A DNA stretch of 64,000 nucleotides from assembly GCF_003353425.1 (NCBI RefSeq), contig NZ_QRAO01000008.1:1-64000 (forward strand), read 5' to 3'. Positions within the stretch are counted from its first letter, which is position 1; each line of letters opens with the position of its first letter. The notes beneath the pieces are model-generated. The model saw only the letters and a list, made by a program, of their open reading frames with translations. It searched no databases and was not told the origin of the DNA. Below are positions 17,765 through 27,467 of this stretch, in pieces. The position numbers and the translations under genes are program-made. Source of the stretch: Marinirhabdus gelatinilytica (GTDB lineage Bacteria > Bacteroidota > Bacteroidia > Flavobacteriales > Flavobacteriaceae).

Positions 17765-17847
17765 TGCTAGAAAGTTTCAGTTTAAACAATAACAAGCCCA
17801 GTCTTTATTAAAAATGTATATTCGCAGTACAGCTAAAACCTATCGCC

Positions 17848-19446
17848 ATGGGCTTGCAGCAATTTGCAGTTTCAATTTACAAAAACCCTTTTACTTTTCT
17901 GTTTTTTGCAGTGCTAATTTGCTATATACTGGTGTATATGCCGTACGGATTGGAAGATGGCGACATGGGAACTATCGTGAGCATTTCTTGGAGCATGTAC
18001 AACGGGTATTTTCCCCATCTGGACTTTGTGTACATAAAACCTCCATTTTCCCCTTACTTCCACTCTTGGCCTTTCTATATTTCAGAAACGTATGGGTATT
18101 TGATCAATCGCACGATGTACTATTTGCAAATTTTCCTGTACTCCTTATGGGCCATTAAGATATTATGCAGGGAATTCAATATTGAAAGGCGGGATACCGT
18201 CTACTTCTTAGCATTGTTGGGAGCGCTTATCTCAATTCACGATTATCCACCAATGCCCTGGAATACTGTAGATGGCGTATTTTTTACGATACTTGGTGCC
18301 TGGTTTTTACTCAAGCCAAAACACAAATGGTTCCATATCGCTTTGGGTGCCTTTTTTGTATCTCTAGCAGTATTGTGCAAACAGTCGTTTTTCTTCGTGC
18401 CGGTACTGTTGGTAGTCTATTTTTTGTTGAAAAAAGATTTTAGGCAATCAATCTATTTCATACTATATGGATTGTTTTTTGCTATGCTCTACGTAGGAAT
18501 TATTTATATAAATGGGGCTTTTGATGCGATGTGGGAACAGCTCTTCAGTTTTACTACCTCTTCCAGTTTTAAGCGTACTGGGTTTTTGTCCTATATAGAT
18601 TCATTACGATTATATCCTTGGATAGTTCTTGGGTATCTAGCCATTGTGTTTACAGTACGATATTTTGCAAATAAGAATACGGTATTTGCCGTGGTTCTTG
18701 CTGGTCCAGCTATCTGTTTTTTGTACATATACCTTACCGAAGAAAACTACGGGCTTTTAAAACAGGTACTCATACAGGCCATGTGGATGCTCGCCACAGG
18801 TTTCACCTTTTTGAAATCACTACAAAACAAACAGTATAGAATGTTGCTTTTATTCTTAGGATTTGGGTGGTGTGCCTCCATAAGCAATGGCTTTAATACC
18901 CCTGTAGATTTTTCGGCACCCATACTATTCGCATTTTTTGTGTTTAGTTATTCTGAAACTTATACACTGAAGAAAAGCGTTGGATTGGCAAGTATCGCAG
19001 TATTCTTGGCATTATTTTACTTAGGATATCAAACTCCTTATCTGGATAGCCCTCGGAAGGAGCTTACCTATAATATGGGTGAGGTATTCCCGCAACTGAA
19101 GGGTATAAAAAGTGATGCTGAAACTTTCAATAAATACAAGGAATTGAAGCACCTTGCTTCCAAATATGATAATTTCACCATCCTTCCTTCAGTTACACTT
19201 GGACATTATCTCACCAACACCAAAAACCCCATTGGCGTGGATTGGGTGTTCAACCACCATTTGGCAGATCAAATCCCAGAATACATCAACAAACTAGAGG
19301 ATAAAGATGTAACCGTTTTTCTGGAGAATTTTGAAAACCACGCAAACAATTACGAAGAAACCTCTACCCTCACTATGTACGTTAAAGAAAACTGGCAACT
19401 TGTGGCAACGTATGACTATTTCCGCATCTATCAAAAACAAAGATAG
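17848..19446 (+). CDS. Polytopic membrane glycosyltransferase-like protein (GT39/ArnT type)
   Basis: 532 residues with about 10-12 hydrophobic segments in the first 400 residues and a soluble C-terminal domain. The first periplasmic loop has acidic residues (YGLEDGDMG), where GT-C enzymes carry their catalytic Asp/Glu, followed by a PPFSPYFHSWPF segment. These enzymes transfer a sugar from a lipid-phosphate donor outside the membrane. First gene of the glycan locus, followed 39 bases later by a GT2 enzyme of the kind that makes lipid-phosphate sugars. Confidence 0.65.
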   Translation: MGLQQFAVSIYKNPFTFLFFAVLICYILVYMPYGLEDGDMGTIVSISWSMYNGYFPHLDFVYIKPPFSPYFHSWPFYISETYGYLINRTMYYLQIFLYSLWAIKILCREFNIERRDTVYFLALLGALISIHDYPPMPWNTVDGVFFTILGAWFLLKPKHKWFHIALGAFFVSLAVLCKQSFFFVPVLLVVYFLLKKDFRQSIYFILYGLFFAMLYVGIIYINGAFDAMWEQLFSFTTSSSFKRTGFLSYIDSLRLYPWIVLGYLAIVFTVRYFANKNTVFAVVLAGPAICFLYIYLTEENYGLLKQVLIQAMWMLATGFTFLKSLQNKQYRMLLLFLGFGWCASISNGFNTPVDFSAPILFAFFVFSYSETYTLKKSVGLASIAVFLALFYLGYQTPYLDSPRKELTYNMGEVFPQLKGIKSDAETFNKYKELKHLASKYDNFTILPSVTLGHYLTNTKNPIGVDWVFNHHLADQIPEYINKLEDKDVTVFLENFENHANNYEETSTLTMYVKENWQLVATYDYFRIYQKQR

Positions 19447-19463
19447 GCCTACCCCAAAAATGC

Positions 19464-19471
19464 TATATTTG
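19464..19471 (+). promoter_or_regulatory. -7 box before the GT2 gene at 19486
   Basis: TATATTTG, 14 bases before the ATG. No TTG is seen at the standard distance upstream, so this is a half-match only. Confidence 0.45.
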
Positions 19472-19485
19472 TAACACACATTTTT

Positions 19486-20481
19486 ATGAAAAACCCTGAT
19501 GCCTTGCTATCTGTTGTAGTACCTGTTTACAACGAAGAAGAAAACGTCCCCCTACTTACCCAAAGGATAGAGAAGGCCTTGGAACCTTATCGTTTCCAAC
19601 TAATCTACATAGACGATTTTTCTACCGATGGTACTGTGAAAGCCCTTAATACACTGGAAGATCACAATGTTCATATAATTGAGCTTAAAAAGAATTATGG
19701 CCAGAGTCTAGCATTGGCAGCAGGGATAGATTATGCCACTGGAGACTATATCATCACGATGGATGGGGATTTACAGAACGATCCCGCCGATATCCCCAAA
19801 ATGATCGAAAAGCTGGAAACCCAAGAGGTAGATGTTGTCACCGGTATACGTGCAAAGCGAAAGGATTCTTTCTTAAAAAAGATACCTTCAAAGATTGCCA
19901 ATTTCATCATACGCAAGACAACAAGATTGGACATACAGGACCAAGGGTGTGCTTTAAAAGTTTTTACCAAGGAAACAGCCAAAGAGCTCAATCTTTATGG
20001 CGAAATGCACCGTTTTATAGCACTGTTGGCATATTTAAACGGGGCCCGTGTTCGTGAGATGCCCGTAAACCATTTGCCTAGACAGTTCGGGAAATCCAAA
20101 TATGGCCTAGGCAGGACCTTCAAGGTTATAAACGATTTGTTGCTTATCCTCTTTCAGCGTAATTATTTACAAAAGCCATTGTATCTTTTTGGGAATATTG
20201 GATTGTTTTTCTTCAGCTTGGGAGTTATCATAAATATTTATTTGGTTATCGAAAAGATTATGGGTGAGGACATAGGAACCCGCCCACTATTATTCTTGGG
20301 GGTACTCTTTATATTGGTTGGTATACAGCTATTTACCATTGGTATTGTTATAGACCTCCAAATGCGCACTTACTATGAGTCGCAGCACGAACGCCCATAC
20401 CGTATACGGAAGATAACCCGCAAAGGAGCCCAAATACCACATGAAAAAGTTGCGGGCAACCAACCTTCACAAAGGTCATAA
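19486..20481 (+). CDS. GT2 polyprenyl-phosphate glycosyltransferase (GtrB/Dpm type)
   Basis: 331 residues. VVVPVYNEEENVPLL at the N-terminus, nucleotide-binding DDFSTDGT (about 45-52) and DGDLQNDP (about 90-97) mark family GT2; two C-terminal membrane helices (about 225-250 and 265-290) match GtrB-like enzymes that put a sugar on undecaprenyl phosphate at the inner face. It could supply the donor for the GT39-like protein encoded just upstream. Sugar unknown. Confidence 0.85.
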   Translation: MKNPDALLSVVVPVYNEEENVPLLTQRIEKALEPYRFQLIYIDDFSTDGTVKALNTLEDHNVHIIELKKNYGQSLALAAGIDYATGDYIITMDGDLQNDPADIPKMIEKLETQEVDVVTGIRAKRKDSFLKKIPSKIANFIIRKTTRLDIQDQGCALKVFTKETAKELNLYGEMHRFIALLAYLNGARVREMPVNHLPRQFGKSKYGLGRTFKVINDLLLILFQRNYLQKPLYLFGNIGLFFFSLGVIINIYLVIEKIMGEDIGTRPLLFLGVLFILVGIQLFTIGIVIDLQMRTYYESQHERPYRIRKITRKGAQIPHEKVAGNQPSQRS

Positions 20482-20591
20482 TAAAAAGATGGGACAAACA
20501 GTGTGTAACAATAAACAACTTTTTATAAACACGCTTCCAAAAATGCGAATTCCCAAAGTAGAAAAGATGCTAATATTTGTAATTTAGTTTT

Positions 20592-21332
20592 ATGTACAAA
20601 GCGGTAAAGAAATTGGCCTTAACCATCATTCCAAAAGATTTTTTGGTCAAGAACGAGCTATTTTTCAGGTCTTTATTTGCGCAGCGCTTTAAAGGGAAAG
20701 ATCACCTCTGTAACATTTGTGAAAATTCATTAAAGAAGTTTATAATACTAGACGATGGAGACCAACTATGTCCATTTTGTGGCAGCAGGCCCCGTACGCG
20801 GCGACTCTTTCAAATTTTAAATTCTGAAGAGATCCTTAAGGGAAACGTATTGCACTTCTCGCCTTCTAGAAGCCTATATAGGCTATTGAGCAAAGATCAA
20901 AATATACAGTATACAAGTACCGATTATGAAGATGAGTTTATTGCAGACCACAAATACGACATCACCAATATAGACTGTCCAGATGCACATTTCGATCTAA
21001 TTATTTGTTATCATATTCTAGAACATATCGAAAAAGACCAGAAAGCAATGCAAGAGCTGCACAGAGTATTAAAACCAGGTGGAATATGTTTGGTACAAAC
21101 ACCGTTCATGGGTAGAAACGGTATTTATGAAGATGCTAGCATTACATCAAACGAGGGCCGTTTGGAAGCTTTTGGACAGGAGGATCACGTGAGGGTATAT
21201 TCTGTAGCAGGATTAAAAGATAGATTACAGGACAACCTGTTCACCCATGTACAGCATAAAGAGTATGCCGAAGACCCCTATAAAGGATTTGCTGCTGAGA
21301 CCGTACTTTTCTTGAGAAAAAACAAATTATAA
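20592..21332 (+). CDS. Class I methyltransferase with N-terminal zinc-ribbon-like motif
   Basis: 246 residues. Near the N-terminus LCNICENS and LCPFCGSR give two CxxC pairs 20-odd residues apart, a probable zinc ribbon. The methyltransferase part has DLIICYHILEHIEKD and LHRVLKPGGICLVQTPF (motifs II/III region), while motif I (VLHFSPSRS) is altered from the glycine-rich consensus. Such proteins occur in polysaccharide clusters and may methylate glycan or nucleotide-sugar. Between two GT2 genes; 15 bases from the next. Confidence 0.75.
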   Translation: MYKAVKKLALTIIPKDFLVKNELFFRSLFAQRFKGKDHLCNICENSLKKFIILDDGDQLCPFCGSRPRTRRLFQILNSEEILKGNVLHFSPSRSLYRLLSKDQNIQYTSTDYEDEFIADHKYDITNIDCPDAHFDLIICYHILEHIEKDQKAMQELHRVLKPGGICLVQTPFMGRNGIYEDASITSNEGRLEAFGQEDHVRVYSVAGLKDRLQDNLFTHVQHKEYAEDPYKGFAAETVLFLRKNKL

Positions 21333-21347
21333 ATTTAATCCAAACAA

Positions 21348-22238
21348 ATGCTTTCAATTTTAATTCCTACATACAACCACAATGTGTACCCATTGGTCAC
21401 CAAGTTGGATGAGGAATTGGCGGCTACGAACAGCACCTATGAAATCTTAGTTTTTGACGATGGCTCTACCGAACCACTTGTTCAAAATGAAAAAATAGAA
21501 ATTTTTAAAAACACTTCGCTACGTAAACTACCACACAATATTGGTAGGAGCGCCGTTCGTTTACAATTGGCAAAAAACGCCACCTATAACTTCTTACTAT
21601 TTATAGATGCAGACGTAATGCCCGTATCTACTTCTTTTGTCACAACCTATATCAAAACTATTAAAGAGAAAGAGCCAGAAGTGGCCTTTGGGGGTATCTT
21701 CTACACTGAAGTAAAACCACCAATTGAAGAGCGATTACGCTGGGAATATGGTAAAAATCGTGAGGTCCAACCTGTTGCTGAACGAGAAAAAAAGCCACAC
21801 TTTATAATCACCCAAAATGTTTTGATTAAAAAAGACGTTTATTTAAACCTTTCCATCCCTACTGAAAATTTCTATGGAGATGACCTTGTATTTTCACAAC
21901 AACTCAAAACAAAAGGGATTGAAGTACTCCATATAGACAATCCGGTGATCCATTTAGGGCTGGAATCTTCCAAGCAATATCTCGAAAAAGCATTGAGCGC
22001 AGTTTCATCTATTGTAGCCTTAGAAAAGAAAGGAGTCTTGGATCCGGATCTAACAAAACTACAACAAGCATACAGCACGTTAAAAAAATGGAAAGCTATA
22101 CGTTTATTTAAATGGTATGTAGCTTCAAGAAAACGTAAAATGGAGCAAAATTTTCTATCCGAAAACCCAAATTTGAGATGGTTCGACATGTACCGCTTGT
22201 TATATTATATTGAACTAAAAGAAAAAAGACATGCCTAA
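21348..22238 (+). CDS. GT2 glycosyltransferase
   Basis: 296 residues. LSILIPTYNHN, FDDGSTEP (about 36-43) and the DxD-type FIDADVMP (about 88) are GT2 hallmarks; DDLVFSQQLKTKG (about 180) matches the ED acid/base region. No membrane helix. Ends inside the start of the next GT2 gene (8-base overlap), so the two are translationally coupled. Confidence 0.85.
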   Translation: MLSILIPTYNHNVYPLVTKLDEELAATNSTYEILVFDDGSTEPLVQNEKIEIFKNTSLRKLPHNIGRSAVRLQLAKNATYNFLLFIDADVMPVSTSFVTTYIKTIKEKEPEVAFGGIFYTEVKPPIEERLRWEYGKNREVQPVAEREKKPHFIITQNVLIKKDVYLNLSIPTENFYGDDLVFSQQLKTKGIEVLHIDNPVIHLGLESSKQYLEKALSAVSSIVALEKKGVLDPDLTKLQQAYSTLKKWKAIRLFKWYVASRKRKMEQNFLSENPNLRWFDMYRLLYYIELKEKRHA

Positions 22239-23178
22239 ATTTTCTATCATAATTCCGTTGTACAACAAAGAAAAAGATATAGGCAAGACCCTTAATAGTC
22301 TTTTTTTGCAAACCTTTACAAATTTTGAAGTAGTAATCGTGAACGACGGCTCTACAGATAATAGTGAAGCTGTTGTCAACCAATTTAAGGACGACCGTAT
22401 AGCATATTTCAGCAAAGAGAATGAAGGTGTTTCCAAGACGCGAAACGTTGCTGCAAGCAAAGCCAGTAGCCAATACATCGTGTTTTTAGACGCAGACGAT
22501 TATTGGCACGCCAACCATTTAGAAAACCTCAACAAGCTCGTAACAAAATTTCCCGACAACCTTTGGTACGCAACAGCTTACGAGAAGAGGCACAACCACA
22601 AACTTACAACCCCCATGATTTCTCCTATCTTGGAAAAAGGGGGAGATTGGATGGGGTTGGTGCACAATTATTTTGAGAACAGCTTGGTAGATCCTCTTGC
22701 TTGGACAAGTGCCGTATGTTTTAAAAAATCTTTTTTTGAAAAACTGAACGGTTTCGACACCGCCATAACCCACGGCGCCGGTGAGGATACCGATTTGTGG
22801 CTGCGGGCAGCATTGGAGGCCCCATTGGCATTTAGCAATACCATTACCGCAAGACATAATCTGGATGGTAGTAACCGAATATCACACACTCCTACTTTAT
22901 TGAGAAATTTCATGGCGCTCGATCGTTATGAAAGTCAAACCGAAAAACATCCTGGTTTAAAAAGATATTTAGATTTAAACCGTTTTTCCTTTGCCATGCA
23001 ACACAAAATGGCAGGCGATAGTGAAACTTTTAAAAAATTTGCAAAACAGATCACCCCCGAAAGCCTCACCACCAAACAGCGCTATATGCTGAAGCAACCC
23101 AAACAAATGTTGAAATTATTATTAAAGGGAAAAGCCTTTGCTGAAAGATTGGGTATACGCTTAACGTCGTTCAATTGA
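22231..23178 (+). CDS. GT2 glycosyltransferase
   Basis: 315 residues. FSIIIPLYNKEKDIGKTL, VNDGSTDNSE (about 36-45), FLDADDYWH (about 88-96) and GAGEDTDLWLRA (about 178) give the nucleotide, metal and catalytic parts of a GT-A fold. Cytoplasmic. Its 3' end overlaps the convergent ketoisomerase gene by 18 bases, so an antisense overlap exists between the two transcripts. Confidence 0.87.
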   Translation: MPKFSIIIPLYNKEKDIGKTLNSLFLQTFTNFEVVIVNDGSTDNSEAVVNQFKDDRIAYFSKENEGVSKTRNVAASKASSQYIVFLDADDYWHANHLENLNKLVTKFPDNLWYATAYEKRHNHKLTTPMISPILEKGGDWMGLVHNYFENSLVDPLAWTSAVCFKKSFFEKLNGFDTAITHGAGEDTDLWLRAALEAPLAFSNTITARHNLDGSNRISHTPTLLRNFMALDRYESQTEKHPGLKRYLDLNRFSFAMQHKMAGDSETFKKFAKQITPESLTTKQRYMLKQPKQMLKLLLKGKAFAERLGIRLTSFN

Positions 23179-23580
23179 CTTAAAATCCTTATACTCCCGG
23201 ATGTAGTCGTCCTCGTCATATTCCTCGCTCACCAACGAGAGGCACACCGCGCCGGCCGAAAAATTTTCCAGCTCACGCCATACACCGCTTGGGATGAGCA
23301 ACCCTTTGTTCGGTCTGTTCAAATGAAAGGTCTTGCGTTCTTTCCCATTGTCCAATACTACCGAAAAACTACCCGCAACCGCAATTAAAAACTGTTGTAG
23401 CTGCTTGTGTGCATGCCCTCCACGGGTAGAATCGCTGGGCACATCGTAGAGATAGTACACCCGTTTTATTTTATAGGGCAATAAATCCTTCTCTACTACC
23501 GAAAGATTGCCACGCCCGTCCGGTGCCGTAATTTTTGGGATGTCTATAAGTTGTATATTGTTAAGGTCTACGTAGTGCAT
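23161..23580 (-). CDS. fdtA: dTDP-sugar 3,4-ketoisomerase-like protein (FdtA/WxcM cupin)
   Basis: 139 residues, single cupin domain of the FdtA/QdtA family. The diagnostic TRGGHAHKQLQQFL (catalytic His pair, about 51-64) and IPSGVWRELENFS are present. FdtA turns dTDP-4-keto-6-deoxyglucose into the 3-keto form, which an aminotransferase such as the one at 27468 then aminates to a 3-amino-3,6-dideoxyhexose. Whether the product is the galacto (Fdt) or gluco (Qdt) isomer cannot be told. Its start overlaps the end of the upstream GT4 gene by 20 bases. Confidence 0.85.
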   Translation of the reverse strand: MHYVDLNNIQLIDIPKITAPDGRGNLSVVEKDLLPYKIKRVYYLYDVPSDSTRGGHAHKQLQQFLIAVAGSFSVVLDNGKERKTFHLNRPNKGLLIPSGVWRELENFSAGAVCLSLVSEEYDEDDYIREYKDFKSIERR

Positions 23581-24715
23581 GTTGTATTAATTGGTTCCAT
23601 TTTTCTCCTATTTCTATGGTAGAAAATCTAGCTACCGATGGTTTGGCGTTCTTTGCGCATTGTTCCCTCAAGATGCTATTGGTTGCCATACGTTGCATCG
23701 CTTGGGCAAATAAAGATACATCCCTTTTAGGAATGAGCAAGCCGTTGCTGCCATCCTCAATAATTTCAGAAGGACCCGAGACAATGTCCAGCGATACAAC
23801 AGGTACCCCAAGCGACAACGACTCTACCAGAACCATAGGGAAACCTTCAAAACGGCTCGTCAAGGTTACAAATTTTGCTTTTTGGATAATAGAAAACGGT
23901 GATTGGTGTGGTAAAAAAACGATCTGTTGTGCTGAAGGCAATGTACTGGCAAACTGTTGCAATGCTTCTTTATCTTCTCCTTCCCCCATAATCACCAATT
24001 GCACTCCCTTTTTCCAGACTTGGGAAGCTGTAAAAGCATTCAGCAAAAAAGTAAAATCCTTCACTGCTTCCTCTATTCTTCCGTAGGAAAGGATGTAGTT
24101 GTGGGGTGTGATATTTTTAGGCAAATTAGCCGATTGGGAAGCCCAACCCCCATTAAAAGCATTGTGGATAGTGGTGGCATTCGTTATCCCGAAAGAGGGC
24201 AGGATTTTTTCAGTGATATGGTTAGAGACAGCTACCGTAGCAGAGTTCTTGTTATAGATTTTTGAAAACTTTTTAGGTTGTTTTGTAAGATACAGATTAG
24301 GATTGGCACTATGCACCACGTATATTTTTTGAAACCCCTTGTAAATAATATTATGGTAAAAACGTTCGCGATAGTATTGGTTTTTGGTGCGGTGGTCTAT
24401 AACTACCTCAATAGCATGTTGTTTAAGATATTGCCTCAATTTCAGTAATCGCTTAAATCTTCCCCTGAAATTTTCATTTTCTTTTTTAAAGTCTCCCAAG
24501 TTGAACAAAGCACCCTTGTAAGGATAGTCCACTTGGTTGTTCAAAATGGCAATATGTACCTCATATCCCTGTTCGTGTAGCATTTCAGAGAGCATAGCGC
24601 AGGAGCGTTCTGCACCGCCCTTTCCCAGTGAAATACTTACCAAACAAATTTTTTTATGCGTATTTTGCAAGCGTAAAACCGTTTTATTGGCACCGCCAAA
24701 GGGTATAAGTCCCAA
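23561..24715 (-). CDS. GT4 glycosyltransferase
   Basis: 384 residues from TTG 24715; a second TTG at 24670 (starting QNTHKKICLVSI after Met) would put the start next to the first beta strand and seems equally likely. GT-B fold: KGGAERSCAMLSEML near the N-terminus and the C-terminal EGFPMVLVESLSLGVPVV, the E-x7-E motif of GT4, followed by SGPSEIIEDGSNGLLIP. Transfers a sugar from a nucleotide donor with retention. Overlaps fdtA, so the two are probably one transcript. Confidence 0.85.
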   Translation of the reverse strand: MGLIPFGGANKTVLRLQNTHKKICLVSISLGKGGAERSCAMLSEMLHEQGYEVHIAILNNQVDYPYKGALFNLGDFKKENENFRGRFKRLLKLRQYLKQHAIEVVIDHRTKNQYYRERFYHNIIYKGFQKIYVVHSANPNLYLTKQPKKFSKIYNKNSATVAVSNHITEKILPSFGITNATTIHNAFNGGWASQSANLPKNITPHNYILSYGRIEEAVKDFTFLLNAFTASQVWKKGVQLVIMGEGEDKEALQQFASTLPSAQQIVFLPHQSPFSIIQKAKFVTLTSRFEGFPMVLVESLSLGVPVVSLDIVSGPSEIIEDGSNGLLIPKRDVSLFAQAMQRMATNSILREQCAKNAKPSVARFSTIEIGEKWNQLIQHALRRP

Positions 24716-24801
24716 AGGCTTGCCTCGAAATTAAAAGTTTTTTTCCAACGAGCACCTCGTGGGCGTGCCCAGAGGTAGTTTACTTTAAGCACCCAAGTTA
24801 C

Positions 24802-25947
24802 ATGAAAATACTGTTGGTTGGCGAATATAATTCCATTCATTATACCCTAAAGGAGGGCTTGCAGCAGTTGGGACATACCGTGACCGTTGTAGGTTTGGGT
24901 GATGGTTTTAAAAAGAGAACGGTAGATGTAAACTTTGTGAAGCCCTATGAAACGGGCATCAAGAATTTTTTGAAAAGGGTTGTGTATAAACTTTTCAAGA
25001 TAGACCTGAATTCTGAGAGCATTAAAAAACAATTCTTCCAAAATAAGCATATTTTTCAAGGGAATGATATAGTACAATTGGTGAACGAAAATTCATTCAG
25101 CACTGTTCCGAAAGTTGAAAAGGAAATGCTCCAGTTTATTTTTCAGAACAACAAAAAAGTATTCCTCCTTTCCTGCGGAACGGACTATCTGAGCGTAAAA
25201 TATGCCTTGGAAGAAAAATTTGCCTACAGTATCGCGACTCCCTATTTACAAAAAAAAGGGACCGAGGCCCAGTTTCAGCATATGACGCAGTGTATCACAG
25301 CACCTTTTGAGGATCTGCATCATTTTATCGTTAAAAATGTGGAGGGCATCATCGCTTCAGATTTCGATTATGACATACCCTTGCAGGGGCACCCTAACTA
25401 TTTGGGGATGGTGCCCAACCCCATAAACTTGGACAAACTGAAATATACCCCTTTAGTCATTGAAGATAAAGTGGTGATATTCCACGGTATCAACCAAAAC
25501 AACTATTACAAAAAAGGGAACGATATTTTTGAGAAAGCGCTGGAAATAGTCTCCGAAACACATTCAGAAAAAATTGACATTACCACCGTACGCAGTATTC
25601 CGTATGTTGAATACATCAAGGCTTTTGATACCTGCCACATCTTACTGGACCAAGTATTTGCTTACGACCAAGGGTACAATGCCCTAGAAGCCATGGCAAA
25701 GGGAAAAGTAGTGTTCACTGGTGCTGAAAAGGAATTTTTGGACTATTATAACCTCTCCGAAGATGAAGTAGCCATTAACGCGCTACCCGACGCCCAGAAG
25801 ATTGCCAAGAAATTAATTTGGCTTGTTGAGAACCCTCAAAAGATTCTCGAAATCTCCAGGAACGCCCGAAATTTTGTGGAACAGGAACACCACCACATAC
25901 TTGGGGCCAAACGCTACCTCTCCAAATGGGGTGTTGATGTTATTTAG
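24802..25947 (+). CDS. Glycosyltransferase of GT4-like (GT-B) fold
   Basis: 381 residues from the ATG at 24802. N-terminal MKILLVGEYNSIHYTLKEGL (Rossmann start of GT-B enzymes) and C-terminal DQGYNALEAMAKGKVVFTG, where Glu and a conserved A-M-A stretch replace the usual E-x7-E. Divergent from the GT4 gene with only 86 bases between. Acceptor unknown. Confidence 0.75.
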   Translation: MKILLVGEYNSIHYTLKEGLQQLGHTVTVVGLGDGFKKRTVDVNFVKPYETGIKNFLKRVVYKLFKIDLNSESIKKQFFQNKHIFQGNDIVQLVNENSFSTVPKVEKEMLQFIFQNNKKVFLLSCGTDYLSVKYALEEKFAYSIATPYLQKKGTEAQFQHMTQCITAPFEDLHHFIVKNVEGIIASDFDYDIPLQGHPNYLGMVPNPINLDKLKYTPLVIEDKVVIFHGINQNNYYKKGNDIFEKALEIVSETHSEKIDITTVRSIPYVEYIKAFDTCHILLDQVFAYDQGYNALEAMAKGKVVFTGAEKEFLDYYNLSEDEVAINALPDAQKIAKKLIWLVENPQKILEISRNARNFVEQEHHHILGAKRYLSKWGVDVI

Positions 25948-26081
25948 GTTTCGGCTTGTGCTGTAGAGCTTCGAGGGCAAAGCAGATTCACAACAGGTGA
26001 AGAATAGCAACTATCAAACCTGAAAAACTTTTTGGCATACAAACAAAAAAGCATTTTTTGGTTCTTAAAATTCAGTTTGGT

Positions 26082-27377
26082 CTATTTAGCTGCTGAACTT
26101 TTTCCCTTTTTGTCAAAATAGCGCCATACCAAGAAAAGTACTACGAAGAAATAAATGACATATCTTAACAAATGCGCCAGTACTACTCCCTCAACCCCGT
26201 AAGTATCTACCAGCAAGTGTGAAAGGCCGAAGAAGAGTGCAAGGGATAGAATTTCAGTAAAAATAAAATTACGCACCATTTTCTTCGCCAAGAATTGATG
26301 TGCCAATACCAGGGCCATCAAACGAATAAAGTCGCCTATGAGCTGCCATTTAAAAAGCGGTGCCATTTCATTGAAATCTATAAATACATATTCAATAAAC
26401 TGATAGCGCAAAAAATAAATTGCCAACATTCCCAACGCAAAAAGAGGTAAAAGCGTTTTATAGATTGTGCCCACTTCCTTGACAAATTCATTCTTTTGGG
26501 TGATTCCTGCAAATTTCGGGATTACGTACAGGGTGAAAATGGCACCTGAAAACACCATATAGTTTTGCGACAGGGTGGTCATGGCCGTCCAGATACCCGC
26601 ATCGTCCTCCCCCATTTTATCTACCAACATATTACGTAAATCCAGTTCAACAAAATTTACCAAGACCGTTGCCGTAAAGGACATTAACGTAAAGGACAAC
26701 AATTGCTTCCCGTAGGGTATTTTAAATGAAATTTCAGAAAAAACAATGTACTCCCTCAACACTTTCACAAAAACAAAAAGCAATACGAGAACCTGTATAA
26801 TCGGGATGGTGGCTATGGCAAGTAATGCTCCGTCTATATTGTATTGGTACAATAGAAACAACGTGAGCGCTGCACCCAAAATATACGCCAACAACTCAAT
26901 TTTAGCATAGTGTTTGTAGGCAGAAAGCCCATTGACAATTCCATTAAAAACTCGCTGTATGGAAATAAAGGGAACTACCACGGCCACTATCTTAATGATA
27001 TATGCAAAGTCTTGAGTGTAGAAAAAATAGCTACTGAAATATTCCGCACCAAAGAACAGTACCAAAAAAGAAACCACACTCCCAATAATCGTAAATACAA
27101 AGGTGGTGGAAAACAGTTTTTGAAGCTCTGGTCTATTTTCCTTGTGCTGCGCAACGTATTTTAAAACACCATTGAAAACTCCCAACGATGTAATGGACAT
27201 TAGGATGTTCATTAAATTACGAAGCGAGCCTACTTTTGCATATCCATCTTTTCCAACGAGATCGGTTAACTCTCGCTGCAGAAAGAACCCAATAAACAGT
27301 CGTACCACGATTACCATCGCGTTTAGCGAGGTCATCTTAAGCAATAAGTTGGTACGTATAAACTGAGGGATTTTCAT
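26082..27377 (-). CDS. wzx: Wzx-type oligosaccharide flippase
   Basis: 431 residues with 12 predicted hydrophobic helices and short loops, starting with a K/R-rich cytoplasmic segment and NLLLKMTSLNAMVIVVRL as in polysaccharide transporter/MATE-like exporters (Wzx). It would flip the undecaprenyl-linked repeat unit across the inner membrane. No wzy polymerase is clearly recognisable nearby, unless one of the polytopic proteins at 29641 or 32068 serves. Confidence 0.82.
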   Translation of the reverse strand: MKIPQFIRTNLLLKMTSLNAMVIVVRLFIGFFLQRELTDLVGKDGYAKVGSLRNLMNILMSITSLGVFNGVLKYVAQHKENRPELQKLFSTTFVFTIIGSVVSFLVLFFGAEYFSSYFFYTQDFAYIIKIVAVVVPFISIQRVFNGIVNGLSAYKHYAKIELLAYILGAALTLFLLYQYNIDGALLAIATIPIIQVLVLLFVFVKVLREYIVFSEISFKIPYGKQLLSFTLMSFTATVLVNFVELDLRNMLVDKMGEDDAGIWTAMTTLSQNYMVFSGAIFTLYVIPKFAGITQKNEFVKEVGTIYKTLLPLFALGMLAIYFLRYQFIEYVFIDFNEMAPLFKWQLIGDFIRLMALVLAHQFLAKKMVRNFIFTEILSLALFFGLSHLLVDTYGVEGVVLAHLLRYVIYFFVVLFLVWRYFDKKGKSSAAK

Positions 27378-27467
27378 TGGTTAGTTATTGGAACTTGGCA
27401 TGTTTGTTAGCATAATGGATATACACCTCTCTAGCTCCTTACAGGGTAGATTTTATGAGTACACCAT

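Noticed and set aside
24730-24790. Hairpin ACGAG-CAC-CTCGT between two divergent glycosyltransferase genes as terminator
   Set aside because: Both genes start here, so no transcript ends; the stem is five pairs without a U-run.
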